Shown here: positions 29,715 to 39,163 of the stretch, piece by piece
Layout: every line of letters begins with the position of its first letter
Numbering within the stretch: the first letter of the stretch is position 1
Source of the DNA: Flavobacteriales bacterium UBA4466
Lineage (GTDB): Bacteria; Bacteroidota; Bacteroidia; Flavobacteriales_D; Sanyastnellaceae
Assembly: GCA_905182895.1 (NCBI GenBank)
Contig: CAJJDD010000021.1
Coordinates: 1 to 64,000 of the forward strand
Direction of reading: 5' to 3'
DNA: 64,000 nucleotides
Position numbers and translations under genes: made by a program
Notes under the pieces: model-generated
What the model was told of the DNA's origin: nothing
Databases searched by the model: none
Seen by the model: the letters and a program-made list of their open reading frames with translations, nothing else

Positions 29715-29746
29715 TAGATACTCAAGTAAGACCTGCTGTTGCAAAA

Positions 29747-30325
29747 ATGGCCGATTCTAATCGTAAAAAACAGATATTAAAAGGGGCAGCTCGGCTTTTC
29801 AGGAAAAGGGGTTTTACTGCTACATCTATGAGAGACATAGCCTCAGAGCTCCAAATAGAAGCGCCTAGTTTATATAACCATATTAAAGGAAAGCAAGAGA
29901 TACTGCAGATATTATTACTGGAGTTGGCCCGTTCTTTTACTTTAGGCATGGAGGTAATTATAAGCTCTACATTAACTTATGAAGAGCAGCTAGAAGGGTT
30001 GATTAGGCTTCATGTAGACCTTACCATTAAACACCCTAATGGAATGGCGCTACTTACCTCTGATTGGGTCCATTTAGAAGAGCCTGCATTTAGTGAGTAT
30101 GTCTCTATGAGAGATGAATATGAGCTGTCGTTTAGAAATATTTTAATAGAAGCTTTTAAGAAGAATGGAAAAGAATCTGTGAACGTAGATTTAGCCCTAT
30201 TTTCTATTCTTTCTACTTTAAGATGGCTCTACTCATGGGTTTTGAAAAACCCAGAAATTAACCCGATTGAATTAGAAAAAGAGATGATTGAAAACTTGCT
30301 ATCGGGTATATTCAGTCAGTCTTAA
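29747..30325 (+). CDS. TetR/AcrR-family transcriptional regulator
   Basis: From the ATG at 29747 this is a 192-residue protein with an N-terminal TetR helix-turn-helix: [20 protein letters not shown], then [23 protein letters not shown]. An all-helical ligand-binding region follows (about 70-190). As sequenced, its frame is continuous with the end of mutS, giving an apparent MutS-TetR fusion from 29201. I treat that as read-through caused by an extra A near 29705-29711. The effector and targets are unknown. The following adenosyltransferase gene starts 15 bases after its stop. Confidence 0.88.
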   Translation: MADSNRKKQILKGAARLFRKRGFTATSMRDIASELQIEAPSLYNHIKGKQEILQILLLELARSFTLGMEVIISSTLTYEEQLEGLIRLHVDLTIKHPNGMALLTSDWVHLEEPAFSEYVSMRDEYELSFRNILIEAFKKNGKESVNVDLALFSILSTLRWLYSWVLKNPEINPIELEKEMIENLLSGIFSQS

Positions 30326-30340
30326 AAATGAACGAATCAA

Positions 30341-30889
30341 ATGAAAATTTACACCAAAACAGGAGACAAAGGCACTACTTCTTTATTAAGCGGACGTAGA
30401 GTAAATAAAAATAATAATAGAATTGAGGCTTATGGAACTGTAGACGAGCTGAACAGCTGGATAGGTGTGATTAGAGACCGCAGTCATGAAAAGTATCATA
30501 AAAATCTCATCACTATCCAAAACGAACTTTTCACCATCGGTAGCCAATTGGCAAATGATCCTGAGAAAAAAGCTTCTTTTAAACTCCCAGACATTGATTC
30601 TGAAAGTGTATTGAGGTTGGAAAATCTAATGGATGAGCTGAATTTGGACTTGCCAGAGATGAAGAATTTTGTTCTTCCTGGTGGTCATGAGCTCGTTTCT
30701 TTTATTCATGTGGCTAGATGTGTTTGCAGACGAGCAGAGAGAAGAGTGGTGGATTTGATGGAGCATCAAGGAGTAGAAGAACTCATTATTCAGTACATTA
30801 ATCGCCTGTCAGATTACCTATTTGTGCTTTCTAGAGCTTGTTCTCAAGAGGTTTCAGCAGAGGAAATCCCGTGGAAACCTGCCGTTTAA
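30341..30889 (+). CDS. Cob(I)yrinic acid a,c-diamide adenosyltransferase, PduO type
   Basis: 182 residues with the PduO signature MKIYTKTGDKGTTSLLSGRR at the N-terminus (ATP-binding loop), YGTVDELNSWIG, and the conserved RCVCRRAERRVV helix near 128-139. A trimeric four-helix-bundle enzyme that adenosylates cob(I)alamin using ATP. It supplies adenosylcobalamin, for example to methylmalonyl-CoA mutase. The ATG at 30341 follows the TetR stop closely, so the two may be co-transcribed. Confidence 0.94.
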   Translation: MKIYTKTGDKGTTSLLSGRRVNKNNNRIEAYGTVDELNSWIGVIRDRSHEKYHKNLITIQNELFTIGSQLANDPEKKASFKLPDIDSESVLRLENLMDELNLDLPEMKNFVLPGGHELVSFIHVARCVCRRAERRVVDLMEHQGVEELIIQYINRLSDYLFVLSRACSQEVSAEEIPWKPAV

Positions 30890-31051
30890 CATCTTTATCT
30901 GCTATTAAACAGGTAGTTAGTCTTAATAATTTTGATTTAAAAATTGATGTCGAATAGGTAAACAAAAAAATTATATTCGCGTAAAATTTGAACGCAGCAG
31001 CGGATTACAAGAACAACTTATCGTTTTAGTATCAAATAAACAATTAATCGC

Positions 31052-31273
31052 ATGTATTGGACATTAGAATTAGCATCATATTTAGAAGATGCCCCTTGGC
31101 CAGCTACCAAAGACGAATTAATAGATTTTGCCATGAGAGCAGGAGCTCCGCTAGAAGTAGTAGAAAACCTTCAACAAATAGAAGATGAAGGTGAGGCATA
31201 TGAAAATATTGAAGAAATCTGGCCAGATTATCCCTCCAAGGAGGACTTTTTCTTTAACGAGGATGAGTATTAA
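31052..31273 (+). CDS. DUF2795 small acidic protein
   Basis: 73 residues, ATG start, matching the small Bacteroidota DUF2795 proteins: MYWTLELASYLEDAPWPATK, then ELIDFAMRAGAPLEVVENLQ and a strongly acidic tail (EDEGEAYENIEEIWPDYPSKEDF...NEDEY). Function unknown. It is monocistronic, with about 160 bases of upstream sequence and a strong terminator 24 bases after the stop. Confidence 0.9.
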   Translation: MYWTLELASYLEDAPWPATKDELIDFAMRAGAPLEVVENLQQIEDEGEAYENIEEIWPDYPSKEDFFFNEDEY

Positions 31274-31296
31274 TTAACCATTAAATATCATTATAG

Positions 31297-31323
31297 AACC
31301 GATAACTTGTTATCGGTTTTTTT
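31297..31323 (+). terminator. Rho-independent terminator after the DUF2795 gene
   Basis: A 10-bp stem, AACCGATAAC/GTTATCGGTT, with a TT loop, followed directly by a T run. Confidence 0.9.
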
Positions 31324-31340
31324 ATGCTCAATAATTTTGG

Positions 31341-31376
31341 GCAAAAAAAATTAGGATCTGCGCTCAGACCCTAATC
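31341..31376 (-). terminator. Terminator downstream of lysC (minus strand)
   Basis: On the minus strand TTAGG-G-TCTG pairs with CAGA-T-CCTAA around a short loop (one mismatch), followed by eight T. It lies about 190 bases past the lysC stop. Confidence 0.7.
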
Positions 31377-31565
31377 CACTTAACATTAAACTAAAACTAC
31401 CGTTACAATTAGTGCATTGTAACTATGAAAATTTGCCTTATCTCAGTGGGTGAAACCCATAAGATAATTTCAAGATAATCATTAATTTCATTTCGGAACG
31501 AATATGTGTTACAGAAATTAACACAGAATTATCACAGAGTTTTTGTTGTGTTGGTTTCTAGCGTT
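31376..31565. other. Structured non-coding stretch between lysC and its terminator
   Basis: No open frame is convincing. Two small inverted repeats are visible: TTACAAT-tagtgc-ATTGTAA near 31404-31423, and CTTAT...GGG-tgaaa-CCC...ATAAG near 31438-31464. With the minus-strand terminator at 31341-31376 this could be a structured 3' UTR or a small RNA. Confidence 0.35.
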
Positions 31566-32819
31566 TTATTGTGCTGAGGTATCCATTATCAATCGCACAG
31601 TATTTCTACTTCTTTGCTCTAAAAGTAGATTTCTTCCATTGGTTAATTCTTTAATAATAGGTTCATTATAGTGTCTGATGGTTAATAGTTCTAATCCTTT
31701 ATTAAACCGAATAGAAAATTTAAGATCCAAAGATTGTCGAATGTTTTCCAAGTCTTGACGAGCATGATTAAACACGATAGAAAAACTAATAGCACTATTC
31801 TGCATTAAATTGACAGCTATGTTATGATCCGAAAGAACTTTAAATATTTCGCTGAGCTCTTTCTCACCTATAAAAGAGAAGTCTCTTGGAGTAAAACTCA
31901 CTAAGATCTGCTCTCTTTTACTAATAAAGGATGGAACTAAAGGAATCATATCCACTCCATCTGTAATAACCGTTCCTTCTTCGCCAGGGTCTATAAATGA
32001 TTTTATATAAAGAGGAATCTTTTTATTCTGAAGAGGTTTTACGGTTTTAGGATGAATCACACTAGCTCCGTAATAAGCTAGTTCTATGGCCTCTCTGTAT
32101 GAAATCTGATTTAGTTTTATTGTGTTCTGAAATTTTCTGGGATCTGCATTTAGCATACCCGGAACATCTTTCCAGACGGTAACACTCTCTGCATTCAACA
32201 GATGAGCAAATATAGCTGCACTGAAGTCAGACCCCTCTCTTCCTAGAGTTGTCGTTTCGTTATTTTTGTTCGAACCTATAAAGCCTTGAGTGATTATTAG
32301 TTTTTTGTTTTTCGAAGATGCCTGTGAGTTTTTGATTTGTCTCGAGGATTCTTCCCAGTTTACCTGAGTTACTTTATGGTTATCTTGGGTTTTGATAATT
32401 TCACGAGCATCAAGCCAATGAGAGTCGAAGCCTTCATTTATTAAAAATAAATGAATGAGGTAAGTGCTCGCCATCTCCCCTTGAGAAACTATTTCATCAT
32501 AGCGGAAGAACTCATCTTTATTGGCCTCTAAGAAGCTAGTAATATGATTTAACCTTTCCTCTATAAAGTTTTTAAAGTCGTCTGTGATACCCAGAGACTT
32601 GGCGATATCTAGATGGAAGTCTTTAAACTTTAGAAGGAGGGAAGAGCGCTTCTCTTGAGATTCTGTTTCTAGGATGCTCTCTAATAGGTTGGTGGTTTTC
32701 CCCATAGCGCTGATTACTACGAGAAGTTTTTCAGAGGAATACGCTCTAAGTATTTTGGCTACGTTTTTTACAGATTTAGAATCTTTTACAGAAGCCCCAC
32801 CAAATTTAAATACGAACAT
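31566..32819 (-). CDS. lysC: Aspartate kinase (monofunctional)
   Basis: 417 residues. The amino-acid kinase domain starts MFVFKFGGASVKDSKSV, with KFGGAS at 5-10, and carries TTLGREGSDFSAA and the YYGASVIHPKTVKPL segment. Two ACT-like regulatory regions follow (about 300-417). It phosphorylates aspartate, the first step to lysine, threonine and methionine. It is monofunctional; no homoserine dehydrogenase domain follows. It lies 12 bases downstream of the HD phosphohydrolase gene on the same strand, so they are probably co-transcribed. Confidence 0.93.
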   Translation of the reverse strand: MFVFKFGGASVKDSKSVKNVAKILRAYSSEKLLVVISAMGKTTNLLESILETESQEKRSSLLLKFKDFHLDIAKSLGITDDFKNFIEERLNHITSFLEANKDEFFRYDEIVSQGEMASTYLIHLFLINEGFDSHWLDAREIIKTQDNHKVTQVNWEESSRQIKNSQASSKNKKLIITQGFIGSNKNNETTTLGREGSDFSAAIFAHLLNAESVTVWKDVPGMLNADPRKFQNTIKLNQISYREAIELAYYGASVIHPKTVKPLQNKKIPLYIKSFIDPGEEGTVITDGVDMIPLVPSFISKREQILVSFTPRDFSFIGEKELSEIFKVLSDHNIAVNLMQNSAISFSIVFNHARQDLENIRQSLDLKFSIRFNKGLELLTIRHYNEPIIKELTNGRNLLLEQRSRNTVRLIMDTSAQ

Positions 32820-32831
32820 TAAAATTAAATT

Positions 32832-34064
32832 TTATAAATATTCTGCTAAAAACCATTTTTGTACTGGGTCAGAAAGAGCCGAGATATTCAGATGGTCAGA
32901 GGCGAGGGCCAAATCAGTTACTGTGCCGTCCTTCATCTTGATAAGGATATTTTCTGATGCAGGGCTATATGCCTTATTGTCCACCATATCATGAATAACG
33001 AAATATGCAGCCTCATCTAAAGAGAGTTCATATTTTTCAGAAATTCGATGTTTCATTTTTGAAATGAGCTCCTCTGGCCACTTTTCACTACTAAGTTTGA
33101 TTTTAAATAATTTTCTATTCAGAAGTGAGCTAGAAAGAAGGCTGAGTACCTTGTCCTCGTGATTTTTCCAAACTTTTATACAAGCCAAAACATCATAGTC
33201 ATCCAATTCGCAGAACTTTTCTAAGATGGTTTTATCCGACCGAATCATAGACATGTCATATTCCGAATATAGAAATTCTCTTAGAACAGGCGTAGCAAAA
33301 AGGTCGATATCATCATGTGCTAATTGTTTAGCCCGTTTGAGGATGTTAACTGGCATAAATTCAGCACTCAAAACAGTCTTATGAAGATAAACTTGCCAGT
33401 ACATAAGCCTTCTGGCTACGATGTATTTTTCTATTGAGTATATTCCTTTCTCTTCCACCACTACTTGGTCATCCTGAACATCAAGCATTTTTATAATGCG
33501 TTCGGTACCTACGATTCCCTCAGATACACCGCTATAAAAACTATCTCGGGATAGGTAATCCAACCTATCCATATCTAGCTGACTACTTACGAGCTGGTGT
33601 AAAAACTTCTTTTTATAAGTGTCTGAGAATATTTCTATAGCAGTATTCAGCTTTCCACCGAACTCTTCGTTTAAGTGGTGCATAATTAGTAACGTGAGTT
33701 CTTCATGAGAAATATCACTCACTATACTATGTTCTAAAGCATGGCTAAAAGGCCCATGACCCACATCATGAAGAAGTATGGCTAGAGTAGCCCCTAGCTC
33801 TTCTTCATCAGTAATTTCCACTCCTTTTTGCTTAAGACTATCTAGAGTTTCCTGCATTAAGTTCATGGCTCCTATGGCATGATGGAATCTGTTGTGCACA
33901 GCTCCGGGATAGACTAAATGTGAAAGTCCAAGTTGAGAAATTCTTCTCAATCGTTGAAACCACGGATGATCTATAATCTCTATAATAAACTCATCCTTTA
34001 AGGTTATAAACCCATAAACAGGATCATTAAAGATTTTCTTCTTATTCAATTTTTGTTCTCTCAA
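32832..34064 (-). CDS. HD-domain phosphohydrolase (dGTPase-like, COG1078 type)
   Basis: 410 residues. The HD metal site is visible: HNRFHHAIGAMNL (His about 61-62) and ILLHDVGHGPFSHALEHS with His99-Asp100, preceded by the family opening FQRLRRISQLGLSHLVYPGA. A later LDMDRLDYLSRDSFYSGV segment supplies the distal Asp. Such proteins hydrolyse nucleotides or deoxynucleotides, but the substrate for this clade is not fixed. Divergent from porX, with about 90 bases between. Confidence 0.9.
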   Translation of the reverse strand: MREQKLNKKKIFNDPVYGFITLKDEFIIEIIDHPWFQRLRRISQLGLSHLVYPGAVHNRFHHAIGAMNLMQETLDSLKQKGVEITDEEELGATLAILLHDVGHGPFSHALEHSIVSDISHEELTLLIMHHLNEEFGGKLNTAIEIFSDTYKKKFLHQLVSSQLDMDRLDYLSRDSFYSGVSEGIVGTERIIKMLDVQDDQVVVEEKGIYSIEKYIVARRLMYWQVYLHKTVLSAEFMPVNILKRAKQLAHDDIDLFATPVLREFLYSEYDMSMIRSDKTILEKFCELDDYDVLACIKVWKNHEDKVLSLLSSSLLNRKLFKIKLSSEKWPEELISKMKHRISEKYELSLDEAAYFVIHDMVDNKAYSPASENILIKMKDGTVTDLALASDHLNISALSDPVQKWFLAEYL

Positions 34065-34156
34065 AAAAAAACTAGTTTTTAGTGTACGTTTATTCTGCTA
34101 AAGTCGTTTAACTTTCGAACCTTCTTTATATACTGAAACGAAAATAATTCACTTTA

Positions 34157-35710
34157 ATGGCGGAAAAAAAAATATTATGGGCAGATGATGAAATAGATTT
34201 GCTTAAACCACACATTATTTTCTTAGAAAAGAGAGGGTATAATGTTACTACAGTCAACTCCGGTAATGAAGCAGTAGACATGGTAGAAGAGCAGTTTTTT
34301 GACATTGTATTTTTAGATGAAAACATGCCCGGTGTATCGGGTTTAGAGGCGTTGCAATCTATAAAGGGAATTGACCCGACCCTGCCTGTTATTATGATTA
34401 CCAAAAGTGAAGAAGAGCACATTATGGAAGAAGCCATAGGCTCTAAGATTTCCGATTATTTAATAAAACCAGTAAACCCTAATCAGATTCTGTTAGCTCT
34501 GAAAAAGAACCTTGATGAAAAGAGATTAGTGGACGAGCAAGCCTCTTCAGGATATCAAAGACAGTTTAGAGAAATCAGTATGCAGCTAATGGGTAGGCTG
34601 GATACAGAGGACTGGCAAGAGCTATATAAAAAGCTAGTTTATTGGGATTTAGAGTTAGACGGAACTCAAGACGAAGCGCTCGAAGGAATATTTGCTACGC
34701 AAAAGGAAGAAGCAAATACTCAGTTCTCGAGATTTATAAAGGATAATTATTTAGACTGGCTAAAGGGAGAGGTAGAAGCTCCTACTATGAGCCACACTTT
34801 ATTTAAAGATAGAATTCATCCTGAAATTATAAAGAATGAAGAGAGTCTGTTCTTAGTGGTTATCGACAACTTAAGGTTTGATCAATGGAAGGCACTTCAG
34901 CCTGCAATTAATGAATACTTTAGAGTAGAGGAGGAAGATATGTTCTTTTCTATTTTGCCTACAGCGACCCAGTATGCTAGAAACGCCCTGTTCTCTGGAT
35001 TGATGCCTTCCGAAATTCAAAAGATGTATCCGCAATTTTGGGTTGGAGAAAATGATGAAGGTGGAAAAAATAAATATGAAAAAGAATTACTAGAAAAAAA
35101 TCTTCAGAGGTTAGGGCTCAATATTCCATTTAGTTATAATAAGGTGTTAAACCTAAATTATGGAAAGAAGCTTAATGAGCGATTTAATGAACTCACTAAG
35201 AATAAGTTAAATGTTGTGGTCTATAACTTTGTCGATATGCTTTCTCACGCCAGAACGGAAATGGATATGATTAAAGAACTTGCTGGAGACTCTTCTGCTT
35301 ACAGGTCTTTAACCCTTTCTTGGTTTGAGCATTCTCCACTTTTAGAGCTTCTTAAAAAAATAGCGCAGAATGGTTCTAAGCTTATTATTACTACGGATCA
35401 TGGAACTATTCAAGTAGACCATCCAGTTAAAGTAGTAGGAGATAGAGCTACAAATAGTAATTTAAGGTACAAAACAGGTAGAAATTTAAAGTATAAAGCA
35501 TCTGAAGTATTCGAAATTGCTAAGCCTGAAGAGGCATACCTTCCCAAGGAGAATATAAGTTCTAGCTATATTTTTGCTTTAAAAAACGACTTTTTTGTTT
35601 ATCCGAATAACCTGAATCACTTCGTGAAGTATTATGACAGCACTTTCCAGCATGGAGGGATTTCCATGGAGGAGGTAATGATTCCATTTGTGAAGTTAAT
35701 CCCGAGATAA
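34157..35710 (+). CDS. porX: T9SS regulator PorX: response regulator fused to a PglZ-type phosphatase domain
   Basis: 517 residues. The N-terminal receiver domain (MAEKKILWADDEIDLLKPH) has the acidic pair Asp10-Asp11, phospho-acceptor D54 in VFLDENMPG, and the conserved Lys in IMITKSEEE. A linker leads to a PglZ/alkaline-phosphatase-superfamily domain (about 160-517) with VVIDNLRFDQWK and ITTDHGTIQVDHP metal-site motifs. Length and architecture match PorX, which with sensor PorY controls type IX secretion genes in Bacteroidota; PorY is not adjacent. It is followed one base later by tsaE and then by ald, in the same direction. Confidence 0.93.
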   Translation: MAEKKILWADDEIDLLKPHIIFLEKRGYNVTTVNSGNEAVDMVEEQFFDIVFLDENMPGVSGLEALQSIKGIDPTLPVIMITKSEEEHIMEEAIGSKISDYLIKPVNPNQILLALKKNLDEKRLVDEQASSGYQRQFREISMQLMGRLDTEDWQELYKKLVYWDLELDGTQDEALEGIFATQKEEANTQFSRFIKDNYLDWLKGEVEAPTMSHTLFKDRIHPEIIKNEESLFLVVIDNLRFDQWKALQPAINEYFRVEEEDMFFSILPTATQYARNALFSGLMPSEIQKMYPQFWVGENDEGGKNKYEKELLEKNLQRLGLNIPFSYNKVLNLNYGKKLNERFNELTKNKLNVVVYNFVDMLSHARTEMDMIKELAGDSSAYRSLTLSWFEHSPLLELLKKIAQNGSKLIITTDHGTIQVDHPVKVVGDRATNSNLRYKTGRNLKYKASEVFEIAKPEEAYLPKENISSSYIFALKNDFFVYPNNLNHFVKYYDSTFQHGGISMEEVMIPFVKLIPR

Positions 35711-36121
35711 ATGAACTTTGAAGTAAATTCAATTATGGAGCTAGAGAAGTTGTCTAAAAAATGGTTGAAGCTAAATCCTGACCCTGTAATCTGCTTTTTA
35801 AACGGTGATATGGGAGCCGGAAAAACTACGTTTATTAAAAGTATATGTCAAGAACTAGGAGTGAAAGAGTTGATTTCTAGTCCTACTTTTTCATTAGTGA
35901 ATGAATACGAAACAGAAAAAGGAGCTAGCGTTTTTCACTTTGATCTATACAGAGTGAATGATGCAGAGGAACTTTATGATTTAGGTTTTGAAGAATATCT
36001 TGATAAAGATTGTTATGTGTTTATCGAATGGCCTGCCATAGCCAAACCATTTTTTAACGGAGATGAAAGGAATATTTTGATTACAAGAGAAAATGAAGTT
36101 AGAGTGTTCAAGTTTTTCTGA
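35711..36121 (+). CDS. tsaE: tRNA threonylcarbamoyladenosine biosynthesis ATPase TsaE
   Basis: 136 residues with the Walker A loop GDMGAGKTT (about 32-40), the conserved SSPTFSLVNEYE switch region and the IEWPAIA segment near the C-terminus. TsaE is the ATPase that drives the TsaB-TsaD complex in t6A tRNA modification; tsaB is at 16037. The ATG abuts the porX stop, so translation is probably coupled. Confidence 0.94.
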   Translation: MNFEVNSIMELEKLSKKWLKLNPDPVICFLNGDMGAGKTTFIKSICQELGVKELISSPTFSLVNEYETEKGASVFHFDLYRVNDAEELYDLGFEEYLDKDCYVFIEWPAIAKPFFNGDERNILITRENEVRVFKFF

Positions 36122-36169
36122 ATTTCGTATCTTCTCGCGTCATAATCTGTAATAATAAGTAACACTGCT

Positions 36170-37387
36170 ATGGGGGATAATAAAAGAATAAAAGCTTTGG
36201 CTGAACAAGCCCAATTAATGCCTCAGGAAGAACTCTTAGCAGTTCAAAAAAGAAAAAATAATTTAACTATATCAATTCCTAAAGAAACCTCTTTCCAGGA
36301 AAAAAGAGTAGCATTAACCCCAGAAGCTGTTGGTCTCTTAGTAAACAATGGCCATATCGTTTTGGTAGAAGCTTCGGCTGGAAAGGAATCTCATTTTTCT
36401 GATACAGACTACAGCGAAGCTGGAGCTCAAATTGTACACGAAAGAGAGAAAATATTTCAATCCGAAATTATATTTAAAGTGGCTCCGCCTTCTTTAGAAG
36501 AAGTAAAAATGATGAGCGGAAATCAGTTTCTCTTTTCAGCATTACAGATGACCTTACAGCCGAAAGAATCGCTAGAGGTGTTGATGAAAAAGAAGGTCAC
36601 TGCTATAGCTTGGGACTATATAAAAGACAGCGAAGACATTTATCCTGTAGTTAGAGCTATGGGAGAAATAGCAGGAAATACCAGTGTTTTAATAGCGAGT
36701 GAATATTTGAGTAATGCCAATAACGGACAAGGGCTTATGTTCGGTGGTATATCGGGAGTTCACCCTACAGAAGTAGTAATCATAGGAGCCGGAACTGTAG
36801 GTGCTTATGCCTCTAAAGCTGCGTTAGGTATGGGGTGCAGCGTAAAGATTTTTGATAATAGCCTTTTTAAATTAAGGAGGTTACAGAATGATGTAGGTCA
36901 TAGGTTGTGGACGTCTACTATTCAACCTAAAATTCTAGCCGAAGCTCTTAAGAATGCTGACGTAGCTATAGGTGCGTTAAGTGCTCCGTTTGGAAGGACT
37001 CCTTGTGTAGTAAGCGAGGCAATGATCGAGAACATGCCGTCAGGTTCAGTCTTGGTCGATGTAAGCATCGATCAGGGAGGTGTTTTTGAAACGAGTAGAA
37101 TTACGAATCATGACCACCCTACATTTAAGCACCATGATGTAATTCACTATTGTGTGCCCAATATTGCATCTAGAGTCAGTAAGACGGCTAGCTATGCCCT
37201 AAGTAATATTTTTGCTCCAGTTCTTATTGAAATGGGAAATGAAGGAGGGGCAGATAAAATGATAAAAGGGGACCCTGGTTTTAGAGAGGGGGTATATATG
37301 TTCAAAGGGTGTCTCACCAATCAAATTATTGGCGAGCTCTTTGATTTACCTTGGAAAAATTTAGGTTTGCTTGTTGGAGCTATCTAA
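36170..37387 (+). CDS. ald: Alanine dehydrogenase
   Basis: 405 residues of the alanine dehydrogenase / PNT N-terminal family. KETSFQEKRVALTPEAVGLLV carries the pyruvate/substrate-site residues, and EVVIIGAGTVGAYASKAALGMG is the NAD-binding glycine motif. An N-terminal extension of about 35 residues (MGDNKRIKALAEQAQLMPQE) precedes the first beta strand, common in Bacteroidota forms. It interconverts alanine and pyruvate plus ammonia. Third gene in a porX-tsaE-ald run. Its 3' end probably overlaps the convergent rng gene by 27 bases. Confidence 0.9.
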   Translation: MGDNKRIKALAEQAQLMPQEELLAVQKRKNNLTISIPKETSFQEKRVALTPEAVGLLVNNGHIVLVEASAGKESHFSDTDYSEAGAQIVHEREKIFQSEIIFKVAPPSLEEVKMMSGNQFLFSALQMTLQPKESLEVLMKKKVTAIAWDYIKDSEDIYPVVRAMGEIAGNTSVLIASEYLSNANNGQGLMFGGISGVHPTEVVIIGAGTVGAYASKAALGMGCSVKIFDNSLFKLRRLQNDVGHRLWTSTIQPKILAEALKNADVAIGALSAPFGRTPCVVSEAMIENMPSGSVLVDVSIDQGGVFETSRITNHDHPTFKHHDVIHYCVPNIASRVSKTASYALSNIFAPVLIEMGNEGGADKMIKGDPGFREGVYMFKGCLTNQIIGELFDLPWKNLGLLVGAI

Positions 37388-38932
37388 CTCTACTTCTTCT
37401 TGGTTTTGGTCGTAATAATGGACCTCTAAAAGTTCCAGGGTAGTGCTAGAATCTATTGAGATTTTAAATGATACTTCTTTCTCCAACCCTTAAGAATACT
37501 ATTAAACATACCTCTTTTTAAATAAGCTTCTAGCATTGGATGAACCAACATGGTAAGCGAGGTAGTTTTTCCCTATAGATTGCAACGCAGCTAGCGAGCG
37601 TTCTATTTCATCAGTAATAAGTACAGAAGCTTCTATCTTGCCAGATCCTTTACATGATGGACAAAGCTCTGTTGTAGTTATGTCTGTTTCAGGGCGAACT
37701 CTCTGTCTTGTGATTTCAACAACTCCAAATCTACTTGGTGCTAGTATATTATGCTTTGCTTTGTCATCTTTCATAAACTCTTTGAAAGAATCTACAAGTT
37801 TCTTCTGATTTTCTCGCTTCTGCATATCTATAAAGTCAACGCAGATAATACCACCCATATCTCTTAACTTAAGAATTCGAGCTATTTCTTCAGCGCACTC
37901 CAGATTTGTCGTCAGTGCATTTTCCTCTTGGCTTTTTACACCACCTTTTCTATTTCCGCTATTCACATCTATCACATGCATAGCCTCAGTGTGCTCGACA
38001 ATTAGATAAGCACCAGACTTAAGCATAACTTGTTTCCCGAAGCTTGCTTTTATTTGTCTGTGAATTCCGAACTTCTCGAAAAGATCATTGCTTTTGACCA
38101 GTTTGACGATTCCTTCTTTTTCTGGAGATATAGATTTAACATAGGCCTTTACTTCGGCAGCCATGTCTTTGTCATTCATGTGAATGGCTTCGTGTTCTGG
38201 TGTAAGTAGGTCTCTTAGAACTGTTGACCTTCTGTCTAACTCTCCCAGGACCTTGTCTGCTGGTTTAGCATTCTTAAGATTTTGAAACAGTGTTTCCCAT
38301 CTGGAAATTAAGTCAGCCAGATCAGTATGTAATTCGGCAACTTTTTTTCCTTGAGCTACCGTTCTAAGAATGATTCCACAGTTAGCAGGTTTAATGCTTC
38401 GCATCAAATTCTTAAGTCTTTTTCTATCTTCCTCATCAGTGATTCGTGTAGAAATCGATATTTTGTTTGAGAAGGGAACTAAAACGACAAAACGACCAGC
38501 CAATGTGATTTCTGATGTCAGACGAGGACCTTTAGTAGATATTGGCTCCTTTACAACTTGTACTAAAGCCAATTGACCACTCGCTAGTTGATCTTTTATC
38601 TTTCCGTGTTTATCTATGTCTGGCAGACATTTAAAACTCTTCAAATCAGATTTGGTGAGTTTTTTCGCCTGCGTCTTTTTGACATAATCCTTTAAAGAAG
38701 AATGTTGCGGGCCTAAGTCGTGGTAATGAAGAAAAGCATCTTTCTCGTATCCTACATTAACAAATGCAGCATTAAGACTAGGTAAAACTTTTCGAACCTT
38801 GCCCAGGTAAATATCGCCTACTTTATATTCTTTAGAGGTATTCTCTTTATGCAGTTCTATTAACTTATTGTCTCTAAGAACTGCTATATCTGAGCCTTTT
38901 TCAGAGGCATTGATAATTAATTCTACACTCAT
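37361..38932 (-). CDS. rng: Ribonuclease E/G family protein (3' end frameshifted)
   Basis: The open frame 37502-38932 (476 residues) starts MSVELIINASEKGSDIAVLR. It has an S1-like domain, the RNase E/G catalytic centre (MHVIDVNSGNRKGG; GGIICVDFIDMQKRENQKKL with metal-binding Asp) and the zinc-link-type CPSCKGSGKI. It stops early at KRYV. One base out at 37505 continues GMFNSILKGWRKKYHLKSQ, and another shift near 37452 gives IDSSTTLELLEVHYYDQNQE and a stop at 37361, matching the usual C-terminal WxxKY...EY(H)F region. It processes rRNA and turns over mRNA. A run of minus-strand genes (39059-40022) lies upstream. Confidence 0.9.
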
Positions 38933-39038
38933 GTGTAAATTTCCTTTTTTAAATGTAACTGCATAAAATTATACAGCCTAGACTAAATTGTCTACTATAA
39001 AAAAAGGCAAGTACGTGTTTATTAGAAGAAAAGGATAA

Positions 39039-39060
39039 AAGATTCTCCTAGGAGAATCTT
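39039..39060 (-). terminator. Terminator after the AURKAIP1/COX24-like gene
   Basis: A 22-bp perfect inverted repeat (arms AAGATTCTCC/GGAGAATCTT) overlaps the stop codon and is followed on the minus strand by a T-rich stretch, TTTTATCCTTTTCTT. Confidence 0.7.
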
Positions 39061-39151
39061 ATTTCTTTTGCTTATGTCTGTTTTTTCTCAAACGTTTTTT
39101 ACGCTTGTGAGTTGACATCTTATGTCTCTTTCTTTTTTTACCACTTGGCAT
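39059..39151 (-). CDS. AURKAIP1/COX24-like tiny basic ribosome-associated protein
   Basis: A complete 30-residue frame, ATG at 39151 to stop at 39059: MPSGKKRKRHKMSTHKRKKR followed by LRKNRHKQKK. The sequence is almost wholly Lys/Arg/His. Proteins of this exact pattern are conserved across Bacteroidota and resemble the AURKAIP1/COX24 ribosomal domain (mS38/bTHX-like), so it is probably a small ribosomal subunit component. It lies 13 bases downstream of the TPR gene and upstream of rng. Confidence 0.85.
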   Translation of the reverse strand: MPSGKKRKRHKMSTHKRKKRLRKNRHKQKK

Positions 39152-39163
39152 ATCTAAATACTT

